Shown: positions 32,819 to 42,245, counted from the stretch's first letter. The stretch: 64,000 bases of DNA from JBJMLO01 sp045805265 (GCA_045805265.1 JBJMLO010000022.1:1-64000), one strand, 5' to 3'. Made by a program: numbers and translations. The notes: generated by a model not told the origin, from the letters alone.

Positions 32819-33907
32819 TCAGCCCTCCGGCGCCGGGGGCGCCGCGGTCGCCGGCTCGGGCTGGGCGGAGGGCGGGGTCCCCATCCGGCCCCGGAGGTCC
32901 TCCACCGACCGCAGGCCGGCGGCGGCCAGGAACTCGACGATTCCACGCCCGACGTCGACCGCCGCCGAGGGGTTGGCGAACAGGGCCGTGCCCACCTGGA
33001 CGGCCCACGCACCGGCCAGCAGGAACTCGATCGCGTCGTCGGCGGTGCCGATGCCGCCCACCCCCACGATGGGGGTCGCCGGCATCGCGCTCGCCACGCG
33101 GTGTACCGCCCGCAGCGCGATCGGGCGGATGGCCGGCCCCGACAGGCCGCCCTCCCCCGCCGCCAGGCGGGGCATCCGGCTGGTGGGGTCGACCGCCAGG
33201 CCCGGCAGGGAGTGCGTGAGCGTCACGCCCAGCGCGCCGCCCCGGACGGCCGCCTCGGCGACCGCCGCGACGTCGCCGACCGCCGCCGAGAGCTTCACGA
33301 AGACCGGGAGGTGCGTCAGCCGGGCCACCGCCCCCACGACCTCCGCGGCGCCGTCGGGCGTGTCGGCGAACCAGCTCCCGCCCCGGTCCCTGCTGGGACA
33401 GCACGCATTCACCTCCAGCGCCGCCAGCACGTCGCTCACGGCCTCCAGGGCGATCGCGAGCTGCATGTACTCCTCGACCGAGAATCCCGCCACGCTGACG
33501 AAGACCGGGACCCGGGTCCGGGCCAGGACTGGGAGCTCCCGTTCCAGGAACGCGTCGAGGCCGTCGTTCTGCACGCCCGTGGTCGACAGCAGGCCCGAGG
33601 CCGTCTCCGTCACCCTGGGCGATCCCACGCCGTGGTGGGCGTGCAGCGTGATGCTGCGGGACACGATCCCGCCGAGCTTCCGGACGTCGGCGAGGTGGGC
33701 GAGCTCCGGCCCGAAGCACCCCGCCGCCACCATCACGGGCGTCGGCAGCCGGACCTCGCCGAGGTCGACGACGGACGAGGGCTTGGGCGCGCCGCGGCGG
33801 AGGCGCGGCGGGGCCTCCGACTCGCCGTTCGACCCGCCCCCCGGCACCGTCCGCACGCCCAGCAGCCCTTCCGGGACCACCGGCGGGGGGAGGTCTAGCC
33901 CGTCCAT
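32819..33907 (-). CDS. pyrD: Dihydroorotate dehydrogenase, class 1B catalytic subunit
   Basis: Oxidises dihydroorotate to orotate with FMN, passing electrons to PyrK and NAD. 362 residues, longer than usual because of a ~45-residue variable N-terminal extension before DLGEVRLPTPVMVAAGCFG and a Pro/Ala-rich tail. TIM-barrel motifs: GIVSRSITLHAHHG, STTGVQNDGLDAF, LEVNACCPSRDRGG (the SCPN-type catalytic Cys region), VFVKLSAAVGDVAAVAEAAV, GGLSGPAIRPIALR and GVGGIGTADDAIEFLLAGAW. Overlaps pyrK by 13 nt, consistent with a PyrDK complex. Confidence 0.93.
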   Translation of the reverse strand: MDGLDLPPPVVPEGLLGVRTVPGGGSNGESEAPPRLRRGAPKPSSVVDLGEVRLPTPVMVAAGCFGPELAHLADVRKLGGIVSRSITLHAHHGVGSPRVTETASGLLSTTGVQNDGLDAFLERELPVLARTRVPVFVSVAGFSVEEYMQLAIALEAVSDVLAALEVNACCPSRDRGGSWFADTPDGAAEVVGAVARLTHLPVFVKLSAAVGDVAAVAEAAVRGGALGVTLTHSLPGLAVDPTSRMPRLAAGEGGLSGPAIRPIALRAVHRVASAMPATPIVGVGGIGTADDAIEFLLAGAWAVQVGTALFANPSAAVDVGRGIVEFLAAAGLRSVEDLRGRMGTPPSAQPEPATAAPPAPEG

Positions 33908-34761
33908 CCGGCCAGGGCGGGCGAGGGTTCACGGGGCGGCGGCGGGGCCTCGCCGGCCCCCCACCGGTCCCACAGGATCTTCCCAGCGTTCATGGCGGGG
34001 CCGTCCACGCAGGCCCGGACGTTGTCGAACCCATGGCCGTCCCGGCGAGCCACGGGCACCACACAGGTCCAACATAGGCCGATGCCGCAGGCCATGCGCT
34101 CCTCGATGGCGACCTGGGCGGGGATGGAGCGCTGCCGGCAGAACTCCGCGGCCACCTGGAGCACCCGCCGCGGCCCGGCCGCGTAGACGACCTCCGTGTG
34201 GCACTTCTCGACCACGGACTCCAGCACGTCGGCCACGGTTCCGTGCTCGCCCGCCGAGCCGTCCTCCGTGACCACGGCGATCGTGCGGGCCAGGCGCTTG
34301 CCCTCGATCGGCTTGAACACCCGGTCCTGGGTCGCGGCCCCGATGACCATGTCGACCCGGTGGCCGCGTCCGGCCAGCTCCTCGGCCAGGAAGTACAGGG
34401 GCGCCACGCCGTGGTCCTCGCATACCAGCAGGCAGCTCACCGGCTTCCGGGGCACGGCGAACGGCTTCCCCAGGGGCCCGATCACGTCCAGGAACTGGTG
34501 GGGCTTCAGCTCGGCCAGCCATTCCATGGCAGCGTTGCTCGGGTCGACCACGAACTCGAGTGTCCCGGCCCATCCGCCGCGCCGGGAGGTCTGGTGCACG
34601 AAGAAGGGCCGCCGCAGGAACGACTGTCGACCCTCGGGCGCGGCGACCTGGATGAACTGGCCCGGACGGGCCTTCTCGGCGATCTCCGGGGCCACGATCG
34701 TCACCGACAGGAACAACCCGGCCTTGCGCGCGGACAGGATCTCGCAGCGGGCCCGGATCAC
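33895..34761 (-). CDS. pyrK: Dihydroorotate dehydrogenase electron-transfer subunit
   Basis: FAD/[2Fe-2S] subunit that links PyrD to NAD. 288 residues. FAD-binding PGQFIQVAAPEG with FLRRPFFVHQ (~45-65), NAD-binding Rossmann part (VIGPLGKPFAVPRKPVSCLLVCEDHG, with GVAPLYFLAEEL) and a C-terminal iron-sulfur motif ACGIGLCWTCVVP...NVRACVDGP (C-x4-C-x2-C...C, ~225-260). The reading frame runs much further upstream only as antisense-frame of carB; GTG 34761, overlapping the carB stop (GTGA), is the start. Confidence 0.94.
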   Translation of the reverse strand: MIRARCEILSARKAGLFLSVTIVAPEIAEKARPGQFIQVAAPEGRQSFLRRPFFVHQTSRRGGWAGTLEFVVDPSNAAMEWLAELKPHQFLDVIGPLGKPFAVPRKPVSCLLVCEDHGVAPLYFLAEELAGRGHRVDMVIGAATQDRVFKPIEGKRLARTIAVVTEDGSAGEHGTVADVLESVVEKCHTEVVYAAGPRRVLQVAAEFCRQRSIPAQVAIEERMACGIGLCWTCVVPVARRDGHGFDNVRACVDGPAMNAGKILWDRWGAGEAPPPPREPSPALAGWTG

Positions 34762-37700
34762 CCTGCCTCCCCGGCCATGACGGCGGGCTGGTCCTGGGCG
34801 GGCACGAGTCGGAGCTGCTCGGGCGGCGCCGGCGGCGCGTGGTACTCCTGCAGCGAACGCGGCGCGGGCAGTCCCGCACGGAGGGCCTCGATGCCGTGCA
34901 GCGCGGCCAGCGCACCGGGCAGCGTGGTCACGCACGGGATGCCGGCGGCGGCCGCGGCCATGCGGATCTCCGAGCCGTCCGTGCGCGGCCCGCGCCCGAA
35001 CGGCGTGTTGATCACGATGTCGATGCGACCCCCGACGATCAGGTCCACCACGTTGGGTCCTCCCTCGGACCGCTTGCGAACTGGGGTCACCGCGATCCCG
35101 GCCCGCGTCAGCACGGCCGCCGTGCCCCGGGTGGCGAGGATACGGAATCCGAGCTCGGCGAGGCGCTTGGCCGGGAACACGATAGCCCGCTTGTCCCGGT
35201 TCGCCACGCTGACGAACGCCGTGCCCGAGGCGGGAAGCCCGGCGCCGGTGGCCGACAGGGCCTTTGCCATGGCCGGCCCCAGCCAGGAATCGATCCCCAT
35301 GACCTCTCCCGTCGACTTCATCTCCGGCCCCAGGACCGTGTCGGACCCCGGGAACCGGCCGAACGGCAGAACGGCCGCCTTCACGGCGGTGTGCGCCAGC
35401 GTACGGTACCGCTCCCTCCCCGGCAGCGCACCGTCGCGGCGGAGCTCGGCCAGGCTCCGGCCGGTCATGACGAGGGCCGCGACCTTGGCCAGCGGTACCC
35501 CGGTGACCTTGCTGACCAACGGGACGGTCCGGCTGCTCCGGGGGTTGGCCTCCAGCACCCACATGCGCTCGTCCTTCACCGCCAGCTGGACGTTGAGCAG
35601 GCCCCGGACCCCGAGCGCCCGGGCCAGCGTCCGGGTGATCTGCTCGGCCCGGTTCAGGTCCTCCTCCGACAGCGTGGGCGGCGGTATCACGCAGGTCGAG
35701 TCCCCGGAGTGCACCCCGGCCTCCTCGATGTGCTCCATCACCGCGCCGACGAACGTCTCGTCGCCGTCCGACACCGCGTCGACGTCGACCTCGATGGCCC
35801 CTTCCAGGAACCGGTCGACGAGGACGGGATGGTCGGGGCCCGCCTCGGCCGCCGTCCGCACGAACGCGTCGAGCTCGTCGGGCCCGTACACGATCTCCAT
35901 GGCCCGTCCGCCCAGCACGTACGACGGCCGGACCAGCACCGGGTACCCGATGCCGTCCGCGATCGCCCGGGCCTCCTCGACCGAGGCGGCCTCGCCGTGC
36001 GGCGGCGCCGGGATGCCGAGCTCGTTCAGCAGCCTCGCGAACCGCCCCCGGTCCTCCGCCAGGTCGATCGAATCGGGCGTCGTCCCCAGCACCGGGAACC
36101 CCTCCCGCTCCAACGCATGCGCGAGCTTCAGCGGCGTCTGCCCTCCCAGCTGCACGATCACGCCCACCGGCCGCTCGGCCCGGCACACGGCCAGCACGTC
36201 CTCGACGGTGAGCGGCTCGAAATACAACCGGTCGCTGGTGTCGTAGTCGGTCGACACCGTCTCCGGGTTGCAGTTCACCATCACGGTCTCGAACCCGGCC
36301 TCCCGCAGCGCGAACGCGGCGTGCACACACGCGTAGTCGAACTCGATCCCCTGCCCGATCCGGTTCGGCCCCGCCCCGAGAATCACCACCCGTGGCTTCG
36401 CCGCCGCCCGCACCTCCGACTCCTCCTCGTACGTCGAGTAGTAGTACGGCGTCCTCGCCTCGAACTCGCCCCCACACGTGTCCACGGTCTTGAACACAGG
36501 CTCCACCCCGACCTCCAGCCGCCGCCCCCGCACCTCGTCCTCGTTCGCCCCCGTAAGCATCGCGATCCGCGCATCCGAAAGCCCGTGCCGCTTCGCCTCC
36601 AAAAGATCGGCAACCGAAAGAGCCGTAAGCTCCTTGCCCCGCAGCGCTTCCGAGGTCTCAGCCATCTGCGCGATCTGGTCAACGAACCACGGGTCCACCG
36701 AAGAATCTGAGGCAGCAGCGTCCACAGTGGCACCGCCCAGAAGTGCCCGCTCTATCTCGACCACCCGGGTCTCCGAAGGGGTGGCGACCAGGTCCGGCGC
36801 AGGCACGTGCCCGGCCGAGGCGCTGGGGCTGGGGAGGGGCCCGCGGAGCAACGTGTACGGGCGTGGATCACGATCTTCACCCGGACGCTTCATTTCACGT
36901 TGCGGGAGCGGGAGGGGCCCGCGGTCCCAGGTAGCCTCGGCCGACGGCGAGATGGTGTTCGGAACAACCGCATCCACGTCGATCCCCGGCTTTTCGAGGG
37001 ACCGGAATGCCTTCCCGAGCGCCTCCGTGAACGTTCGGCCGATGGCCATGACCTCGCCGACGGACTTCATGACCGTGGACAGCCTCGGATCGGCCTGCGG
37101 GAACTTCTCGAACGCGAACCTCGGAACCTTCACCACGACGTAGTCGAGCGTCGGCTCGAACGCGGCCAGCGTCTCGCCGGTGACGTCGTTCGCGATCTCG
37201 TCCAGCCGGTACCCGACGGCGAGCAGCGCGGCGATCTTCGCGATCGGGAACCCGGTCGCCTTCGACGCGAGCGCGGAGGACCGCGACACGCGCGGGTTCA
37301 TCTCGATGACCACCAGGCGGCCGTTCGCGGGATCGACGGCGAACTGGATGTTCGACCCGCCGGTGTCGACCCCCACCGCACGGATGCACGCCAGCGCCAT
37401 GTCGCGCATCTCCTGGTACTCGCGGTCGGTCAGCGTCATCGCCGGCGCGACGGTGATCGAGTCGCCGGTGTGGACGCCCATCGGGTCCACGTTCTCGATC
37501 GAGCAGATCACGACGGCGTTGTCGGCGCCGTCGCGCATGACCTCCAGCTCGAACTCCTTCCATCCGGCCACGGACTCCTCGACCAGGACCTCGGTGACCG
37601 GGCTCTCGGCCAGGCCGCGGCCGGCGGCCGCCCGCAGCTGATCGTCGTCCGCCGCCAGACCGGTCCCCCCGCCGCCCAGCACGAACGACGGCCGGACCAT

Positions 37701-38198
37701 CACCGGGTACCCGAGCTCGCAGGCCACGGCCAGCGCCTCGTCGAGCGAGTGGGCGAATCCGCTGCGGGGCAACGGAAGCCCGGCCCGCCGCATGGTCTGG
37801 GCGAATTCCCGCCGGTCCTCGGCCCGGCGGATCGCGTCGAGCCCGGCGCCGATCAGCCGCACCCCGAGCCGCTCGAGGGCCCCCGACTCCGCGAGACCGA
37901 CCGTCACGTTCAGGGCGGTCTGGCCCCCCAGCGTCGGCAGCAACGCGTCCGGGCGTTCCTTCTCGATGATCCTCGTGACGGACTCCACGGTGAGCGGCTC
38001 GACGTACGTGGCGTCAGCGAACTCCGGGTCGGTCATGATCGTGGCCGGGTTGGAGTTGACCAGGATCACCCGGTAGCCCTCGCTCCGAAGCGCCTTGCAC
38101 CCCTGCGTCCCGGAATAGTCGAACTCGCAGGCCTGGCCGATCACGATCGGCCCGCTGCCAATGACGAGGATCGACCGGATGCCGTCGCGCCGGGGCAT
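34758..38198 (-). CDS. carB: Carbamoyl-phosphate synthase, large subunit, with in-frame repeat insertion
   Basis: Makes carbamoyl phosphate for pyrimidines and arginine. 1146 residues, roughly 40-70 more than common CarB. First synthetase half: MPRRDGIRSILVIGSGPIVI, LVEESVAGWKEFELEVMRDG, GDSITVAPAMTL, EMNPRVSRSSALASKATG. Second half repeats these: VVILGAGPNRIGQGIEFDYA, EVDVDAVSDG, EANPRSSRTVPLVSKVTG. A C-terminal MGS-like allosteric domain (ATRGTAAVLTRAGIAVTPV, ~1000-1110) follows. Residues ~419-461 (ATWDRGPLPLPQREM to TLLRGPLPSPSASA) are encoded by the 128-bp palindromic repeat shared with priA, placed at the junction of the first synthetase unit and the oligomerisation domain. The ATG overlaps the carA stop by one base (TGATG). 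Confidence 0.96.
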   Translation of the reverse strand: MPRRDGIRSILVIGSGPIVIGQACEFDYSGTQGCKALRSEGYRVILVNSNPATIMTDPEFADATYVEPLTVESVTRIIEKERPDALLPTLGGQTALNVTVGLAESGALERLGVRLIGAGLDAIRRAEDRREFAQTMRRAGLPLPRSGFAHSLDEALAVACELGYPVMVRPSFVLGGGGTGLAADDDQLRAAAGRGLAESPVTEVLVEESVAGWKEFELEVMRDGADNAVVICSIENVDPMGVHTGDSITVAPAMTLTDREYQEMRDMALACIRAVGVDTGGSNIQFAVDPANGRLVVIEMNPRVSRSSALASKATGFPIAKIAALLAVGYRLDEIANDVTGETLAAFEPTLDYVVVKVPRFAFEKFPQADPRLSTVMKSVGEVMAIGRTFTEALGKAFRSLEKPGIDVDAVVPNTISPSAEATWDRGPLPLPQREMKRPGEDRDPRPYTLLRGPLPSPSASAGHVPAPDLVATPSETRVVEIERALLGGATVDAAASDSSVDPWFVDQIAQMAETSEALRGKELTALSVADLLEAKRHGLSDARIAMLTGANEDEVRGRRLEVGVEPVFKTVDTCGGEFEARTPYYYSTYEEESEVRAAAKPRVVILGAGPNRIGQGIEFDYACVHAAFALREAGFETVMVNCNPETVSTDYDTSDRLYFEPLTVEDVLAVCRAERPVGVIVQLGGQTPLKLAHALEREGFPVLGTTPDSIDLAEDRGRFARLLNELGIPAPPHGEAASVEEARAIADGIGYPVLVRPSYVLGGRAMEIVYGPDELDAFVRTAAEAGPDHPVLVDRFLEGAIEVDVDAVSDGDETFVGAVMEHIEEAGVHSGDSTCVIPPPTLSEEDLNRAEQITRTLARALGVRGLLNVQLAVKDERMWVLEANPRSSRTVPLVSKVTGVPLAKVAALVMTGRSLAELRRDGALPGRERYRTLAHTAVKAAVLPFGRFPGSDTVLGPEMKSTGEVMGIDSWLGPAMAKALSATGAGLPASGTAFVSVANRDKRAIVFPAKRLAELGFRILATRGTAAVLTRAGIAVTPVRKRSEGGPNVVDLIVGGRIDIVINTPFGRGPRTDGSEIRMAAAAAGIPCVTTLPGALAALHGIEALRAGLPAPRSLQEYHAPPAPPEQLRLVPAQDQPAVMAGEAG
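36815..36942 (-). repeat. Coding palindromic repeat, copy 2 (inside carB)
   Basis: 128 bp, same layout as copy 1 in priA: left arm 36815-36856 (42 bp), variable core 36857-36895 (39 bp), right arm 36896-36942 (47 bp). Here the outer ends form a perfect inverted repeat, GGCCGAGGC/GCCTCGGCC, and the inner GCAACGTG/CACGTTGC repeat is intact. Same reading frame as copy 1, giving RGPLPLPQRE-x13-TLLRGPLPSPSAS. Confidence 0.85.
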
Positions 38199-39361
38199 CA
38201 GGCCGCCGCGTCCAACAGCGACCGGAACCTCCGGAACAGGTACGAGGCGTCGTGGGGGCCGGGGGCGGCCTCCGGGTGGTACTGCACGCTGAAGGCCGGG
38301 ATATCGTTGCAGCGCAAGCCTTCCAGCGTGCCGTCGTTCAGGTTCCAGTGGGTGAAGGACACGCGACCGAAGTCCGACTCCGCTCCGGCTGGTCGGTCGG
38401 CAACGCTCCCCCCGGTCGCCGCGGGGTCGACCGCGAAGCCGTGGTTGTGGCTGGTGATCTCGACGCGGCCGGTGTCCACGTTCAGGACCGGCTGGTTGGT
38501 GCCCCGGTGACCGAACTTGAGCTTGTAGGTGTCCAGGCCGAGGGCCCGGGCCATGAGCTGGTGCCCCAGGCAGATGCCGAACACGGGGACCCTTCCGAGG
38601 AGCTGCGCGCAGGTCCTGATGCCGTACGTGGTGGCGGCCGGATCCCCGGGGCCGTTGCTCAGGAACACACCGTCGAAGCGCGCCCCCAGGATCTCGGAGG
38701 CCGGGGTCGTGGCCGGATAGACCGTGGCCTCGATGCCCGCGGCGGCCAGGTTCCGCAGGATGTTCCGCTTGATGCCGAAGTCGTACGCGGCCACCCGCAG
38801 GACGCGGCCGTGCGCGGCCGAGGCCAGGCCGGCGATCTCGGCGCCCTCGTACGCGTAGGGAGTGCTGACGCGCCTGGCGAGGTCGGCGCCCTCCATGCCG
38901 GGGTGGTCGCGGACCCGGGCCAGCAGGGACTCCGGATCGAGGTCCTCGGTGCTGACGGCGCAGCGCATCGCCCCGCCGTCGCGGATGCGCAGCGTCAGGC
39001 GGCGGGTGTCGATGCCGTCGATCCCGACCACGCCGCTCTCCACCAGCTCCTCGGCCAGGGTGCGGTCGGCCCGCCACGACGAGGCTCGGCGGCTGGCCTC
39101 CCGGACGGCGAATGCGGCGACCTGGACGCCCCGGGATTCCGGGTCCTCGCGGTTGACGCCGTAGTTGCCCTGGTGCGGCGCGGTCATGACCACGACCTGG
39201 TCGGCGTACGAGGGATCCGTGAGGGCCTCCTGGTAGCCGCTCATCCCGGTGTTGAAGACCGCCTCGCCGAAGGCCTCCCCCGGCGCGCCGAACGAGCGTC
39301 CCCGGAAGGCGGAGCCGTCCTCCAGGACGAGCAGCGCCTCCGGGCCGCGCCCGACCGTCAC
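38198..39361 (-). CDS. carA: Carbamoyl-phosphate synthase, small subunit
   Basis: Glutamine amidotransferase subunit supplying ammonia to CarB. 387 residues. N-terminal half: LVLEDGSAFRGRSFGA, FNTGMSGYQEALTDPSYADQ. C-terminal class I GATase: YDFGIKRNILRNLAAAGI, LSNGPGDPA, VFGICLGHQLMARALG (catalytic Cys), KLKFGHRGTNQPV, ITSHNHGFAVD and the His/Glu of FSVQYHPEAAPGP. GTG start; 37 nt after pyrC. Confidence 0.97.
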   Translation of the reverse strand: MTVGRGPEALLVLEDGSAFRGRSFGAPGEAFGEAVFNTGMSGYQEALTDPSYADQVVVMTAPHQGNYGVNREDPESRGVQVAAFAVREASRRASSWRADRTLAEELVESGVVGIDGIDTRRLTLRIRDGGAMRCAVSTEDLDPESLLARVRDHPGMEGADLARRVSTPYAYEGAEIAGLASAAHGRVLRVAAYDFGIKRNILRNLAAAGIEATVYPATTPASEILGARFDGVFLSNGPGDPAATTYGIRTCAQLLGRVPVFGICLGHQLMARALGLDTYKLKFGHRGTNQPVLNVDTGRVEITSHNHGFAVDPAATGGSVADRPAGAESDFGRVSFTHWNLNDGTLEGLRCNDIPAFSVQYHPEAAPGPHDASYLFRRFRSLLDAAA

Positions 39362-39398
39362 GCGGTGGCCTCCGCCGCGGGCGCGGGGCCGTGCAGAG

Positions 39399-40700
39399 TC
39401 ACCGCTGGGCCTTGCCGTCAGCGACGACCGGCTCCCCCCGGTAGATCGTGTGGACCACCCTGCCGGTCAGCGTGTGTCCCAGGAACGCCGAGTTGCGGCT
39501 CCTCGAGGCGAACGGCGGCTCGACCACCCACGCGGCCGCGGGGTCGAACGCCACGAGGTTCGCCGGCCGGCCGGCCTCGATGGGACCGCCGTGCGAGCCC
39601 GCGCCCAGGATCCGCGCGGGCGCCGAGGACAGCGCCTCCACGGCCCGGGCCAAGGTGATGCGGCCGGTGGCCACCCCGTGCGTGAGGATCGCGGCCAGCG
39701 CCGTCTCGAGACCGATGGTCCCGGGTGGCGACTGGTCGAACTCCGCTTCCTTCTCCTCCACCGCGTGGGGCGCGTGGTCGGTGGCCACCGCGTCGATGGT
39801 CCCGTCCGCCAGGCCCTCCCACAGCGCGTCCCGGTCCTCGGTTGACCGCAGCGGCGGCTGGACCTTCAGGTTCGTGTCGTACGTGACCAGGTCCTCGTCC
39901 GAGAACACCAGGTGGTGCGGGGTGACCTCGGCGGTGACCCGCAGCCCCTCGGCCTTGGCCCGCCGGAGCTGTTCCACGGAACCGGCGCTCGACAGGTGGC
40001 ACAGGTGCAGCCGCCCGCCTGTCAGCCGGGCGAGGGCAAGGTCGCGGGCGACGACGACCTCCTCGGCCTCCCGGGGCTGGCCCACCAGCCCCAGCGAGTA
40101 GGAGTGGTATCCCTCGTGCATCTGGCCGCCGTCGCCGAGCGTGGGGTCCTCGCAGTGCTCCGCGATGATCACGTCGGGGAACGCCCGCGCGTAGTACAGC
40201 GCGTTCCGCAGCACCCGGGCGCTGGGGACGCACTTCCCGTCGTCGCTGAACACCCGGACGCCGGCCTCGACCATCTCGCCCATCTCGGCCATGTCCTCGC
40301 CCCCCAGGCCGCGGGTGATGGCGCCCACCGGGAACACGTCGCACAGCCGGGCCTCCCGGGCCAGGGCCCGCACCTCGTGGATCACCGCGGCGTTGTCGGC
40401 CACGGGGTCGGTGTTCGCCATGGGCGACACCGCCGTGAACCCGCCCGTCGCGGCCGCCCGGCAGCCGGACTCGACGGTCTCCTTGTCCTCCCGGCCGGGC
40501 TGGCGCAGGTGGGTGTGGAGGTCGACCAGGCCGGGCGCGAGAACGAGCCCGTCGCAGTCGATGCGCTCGGCGCCCGCCGCGGACAGCCCGGTGCCCACCT
40601 CGGCCACCAGGCCGCCCTCCACCAGGACGTCCATGACCTCGTCGCACCCGGCCGCCGGGTCGAGCACCCGCGCGCGGGCCAGCAAGGTTCGCTCAGGCAT
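39399..40700 (-). CDS. pyrC: Dihydroorotase (class I)
   Basis: Cyclises carbamoyl aspartate to dihydroorotate; amidohydrolase with binuclear zinc. 433 residues. Motifs: LAPGLVDLHTHLRQPGREDK (HxH), GGFTAVSPMANTDPV, VFSDDGKCV, IAEHCED, LHLCHLSSAGSVEQLRRA, VTPHHL and ATDHAPHAVEEK (catalytic Asp). Start ATG overlaps the last 8 nt of pyrB (ATGCCTGA). Confidence 0.97.
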   Translation of the reverse strand: MPERTLLARARVLDPAAGCDEVMDVLVEGGLVAEVGTGLSAAGAERIDCDGLVLAPGLVDLHTHLRQPGREDKETVESGCRAAATGGFTAVSPMANTDPVADNAAVIHEVRALAREARLCDVFPVGAITRGLGGEDMAEMGEMVEAGVRVFSDDGKCVPSARVLRNALYYARAFPDVIIAEHCEDPTLGDGGQMHEGYHSYSLGLVGQPREAEEVVVARDLALARLTGGRLHLCHLSSAGSVEQLRRAKAEGLRVTAEVTPHHLVFSDEDLVTYDTNLKVQPPLRSTEDRDALWEGLADGTIDAVATDHAPHAVEEKEAEFDQSPPGTIGLETALAAILTHGVATGRITLARAVEALSSAPARILGAGSHGGPIEAGRPANLVAFDPAAAWVVEPPFASRSRNSAFLGHTLTGRVVHTIYRGEPVVADGKAQR

Positions 40701-41700
40701 CCGCCCCCACCTCCACCTTCCGCTCACCGTGCTCCGGCAACGTGACCTGTTCGGGTTCCTCCACGGGGACCGACGGAGCTTCCGCGGCGCCCGAGCCTCC
40801 CAGCAGCAGGTACAGCAGCGACATCCGGACCGCGATGCCGTTCGTCACCTGTTCCTCGATCACGGCCTGGGGAAGGTCGGCGACGTCCGAGTCGATCTCC
40901 ACGCCCCGGTTCATCGGGCCGGGGTGCATGATCAGCGCCCCCTCCGGCAGCATCGCGACCCGCTCCCGGGAGAGCCCGAACAGGCGGGCGTACTCGCGGA
41001 CGCTGGGGAAGTACTGCTGGCGCTGCCGCTCCCGCTGGACGCGGAGCATGTAGCAGACGTCGAGCTTCGGCAGCACCGACTCGATGTCGTAGGACACGTC
41101 GACCCCCCACCGGGGAGCCGTAGCGGGAATCAGCGTCGGCGGGCCCACCAGCGTGACCTCGGCGCCCATCTTCACCAGCGCGAACGACAGCGACCGGGCA
41201 ACCCGCGAGTGCAGCACGTCGCCCACGATCGCGGTGCGCAGCCCCTCCAGCCGGCCGAGCCGCTCCCGGATCGTGTAGAGGTCCAGCAGGGCCTGGGTGG
41301 GGTGCTCGTGGGTCCCGTCCCCGGCGTTCAGGACGCTCCCCTTCACCCACTTGGTCAGCTGGTACGGCGACCCGCTGGAGGAGTGCCGGATCACGACCGC
41401 GTCGGCCCCCATCGCCTGCAGGGTCAGGGCCGTGTCCTTCAGCGACTCGCCCTTCGACACCGACGAGCCGCTGGTCGTGAAGTTGATGACGTCCGCCGAC
41501 AGCCGCTTGGCCGCCAGCTCGAACGAGATCCGGGTTCGGGTGGAGTTCTCGTAGAACAGGTTCACCACGGTGCGGCCGCGAAGCGCCGGCACCTTCTTGA
41601 TGACCCGGGTCCCCACCTCCCGGAAGGAGTCCGCGGTGTCGAGGACGCGGACGATGTCCTCCGCCGACACGTCGTGGATTGACAGCAGATGCTTGTTCAT
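40693..41700 (-). CDS. pyrB: Aspartate carbamoyltransferase catalytic subunit
   Basis: Commits carbamoyl phosphate to pyrimidines. 335 residues. LLSIHDVSAEDI start, NLFYENSTRTRISFELAAKR (carbamoyl-phosphate loop), SSVSKGESLKDTALTL, IRHSSSGSPYQL, NAGDGTHEHPTQALLDLYTI, RVQRERQ and MHPGPMNRGVEI. A ~30-residue Pro/Glu tail is extra. No pyrI regulatory gene is present, as normal outside enterics. ATG overlaps the pyrR stop (ATGA). Confidence 0.97.
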   Translation of the reverse strand: MNKHLLSIHDVSAEDIVRVLDTADSFREVGTRVIKKVPALRGRTVVNLFYENSTRTRISFELAAKRLSADVINFTTSGSSVSKGESLKDTALTLQAMGADAVVIRHSSSGSPYQLTKWVKGSVLNAGDGTHEHPTQALLDLYTIRERLGRLEGLRTAIVGDVLHSRVARSLSFALVKMGAEVTLVGPPTLIPATAPRWGVDVSYDIESVLPKLDVCYMLRVQRERQRQQYFPSVREYARLFGLSRERVAMLPEGALIMHPGPMNRGVEIDSDVADLPQAVIEEQVTNGIAVRMSLLYLLLGGSGAAEAPSVPVEEPEQVTLPEHGERKVEVGADA

Positions 41701-42245
41701 GCAGGACTCCCATCGCCCAGGTAGACGGCGTCCTCGCCGTCGGTTTCGGTGAGCGCCACGCGGACGTTCTCGTCGTGGCTGGTCGGTACGTTCTTTCCGA
41801 CGAAGTCGGCCCGGATCGGCAGCTCGCGGTGGCCCCGGTCGACCAGCACGGCGAGCTGGACGGCGCGCGGCCGGCCGAAGTCGATCAGCGCGTCGAGCGC
41901 CGCCCGGATGGTTCTGCCGGTGAACAGCACGTCGTCGACCAGCACGACGGTCCGGCCGGTGATATCGAACGGGATGCGGGTCTCGTGGACCTCCGGCGCC
42001 TCTGCGCGCAGGCCGATATCGTCCCGGTAGAACGTGATGTCGAGGACCCCGACGGGCAGCTCGGCGCCCTCGATCCGCCGGATCTCCCCGGCCAACCGCC
42101 GGGCCAGGTCGTCGCCCCGGGCGGCGATCCCCACCAACGCCAGCTCGGAGGCGCCCTTGTTCCGCTCCAGGATCTCGTGGGCGATCCGCGTGGTGGCCCG
42201 GCGGATCTCCGAGGAGTCCATCAGCCGGGCCGCTGTGCCCATCAT
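41697..42245 (-). CDS. pyrR: Pyrimidine operon regulator / uracil phosphoribosyltransferase
   Basis: UMP-sensing RNA-binding protein that represses its own operon; PRTase fold. 182 residues from ATG 42245. PRPP loop RTVVLVDDVLFTGRTIRAAL (~95-115), with IAARGDDLARRL, and VDRGHRELPIRADFVGKNVPT. The start at 42245 is chosen because it overlaps the stop of an upstream leader peptide (TCATGATG); an ATG at 42272 is rejected because it directly abuts a terminator U-run with no ribosome-binding site. First enzyme-class gene of the operon pyrR-B-C-carA-B-pyrK-D-F; pyrE is absent from the window. Confidence 0.93.
   Translation of the reverse strand: MMGTAARLMDSSEIRRATTRIAHEILERNKGASELALVGIAARGDDLARRLAGEIRRIEGAELPVGVLDITFYRDDIGLRAEAPEVHETRIPFDITGRTVVLVDDVLFTGRTIRAALDALIDFGRPRAVQLAVLVDRGHRELPIRADFVGKNVPTSHDENVRVALTETDGEDAVYLGDGSPA

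Noticed and set aside
34758..38198. carB extra segment as a sequencing artefact
   Set aside because: The same arms occur independently in priA, ~9 kb away, with a different core and the frame kept in both, which an artefact would not produce.
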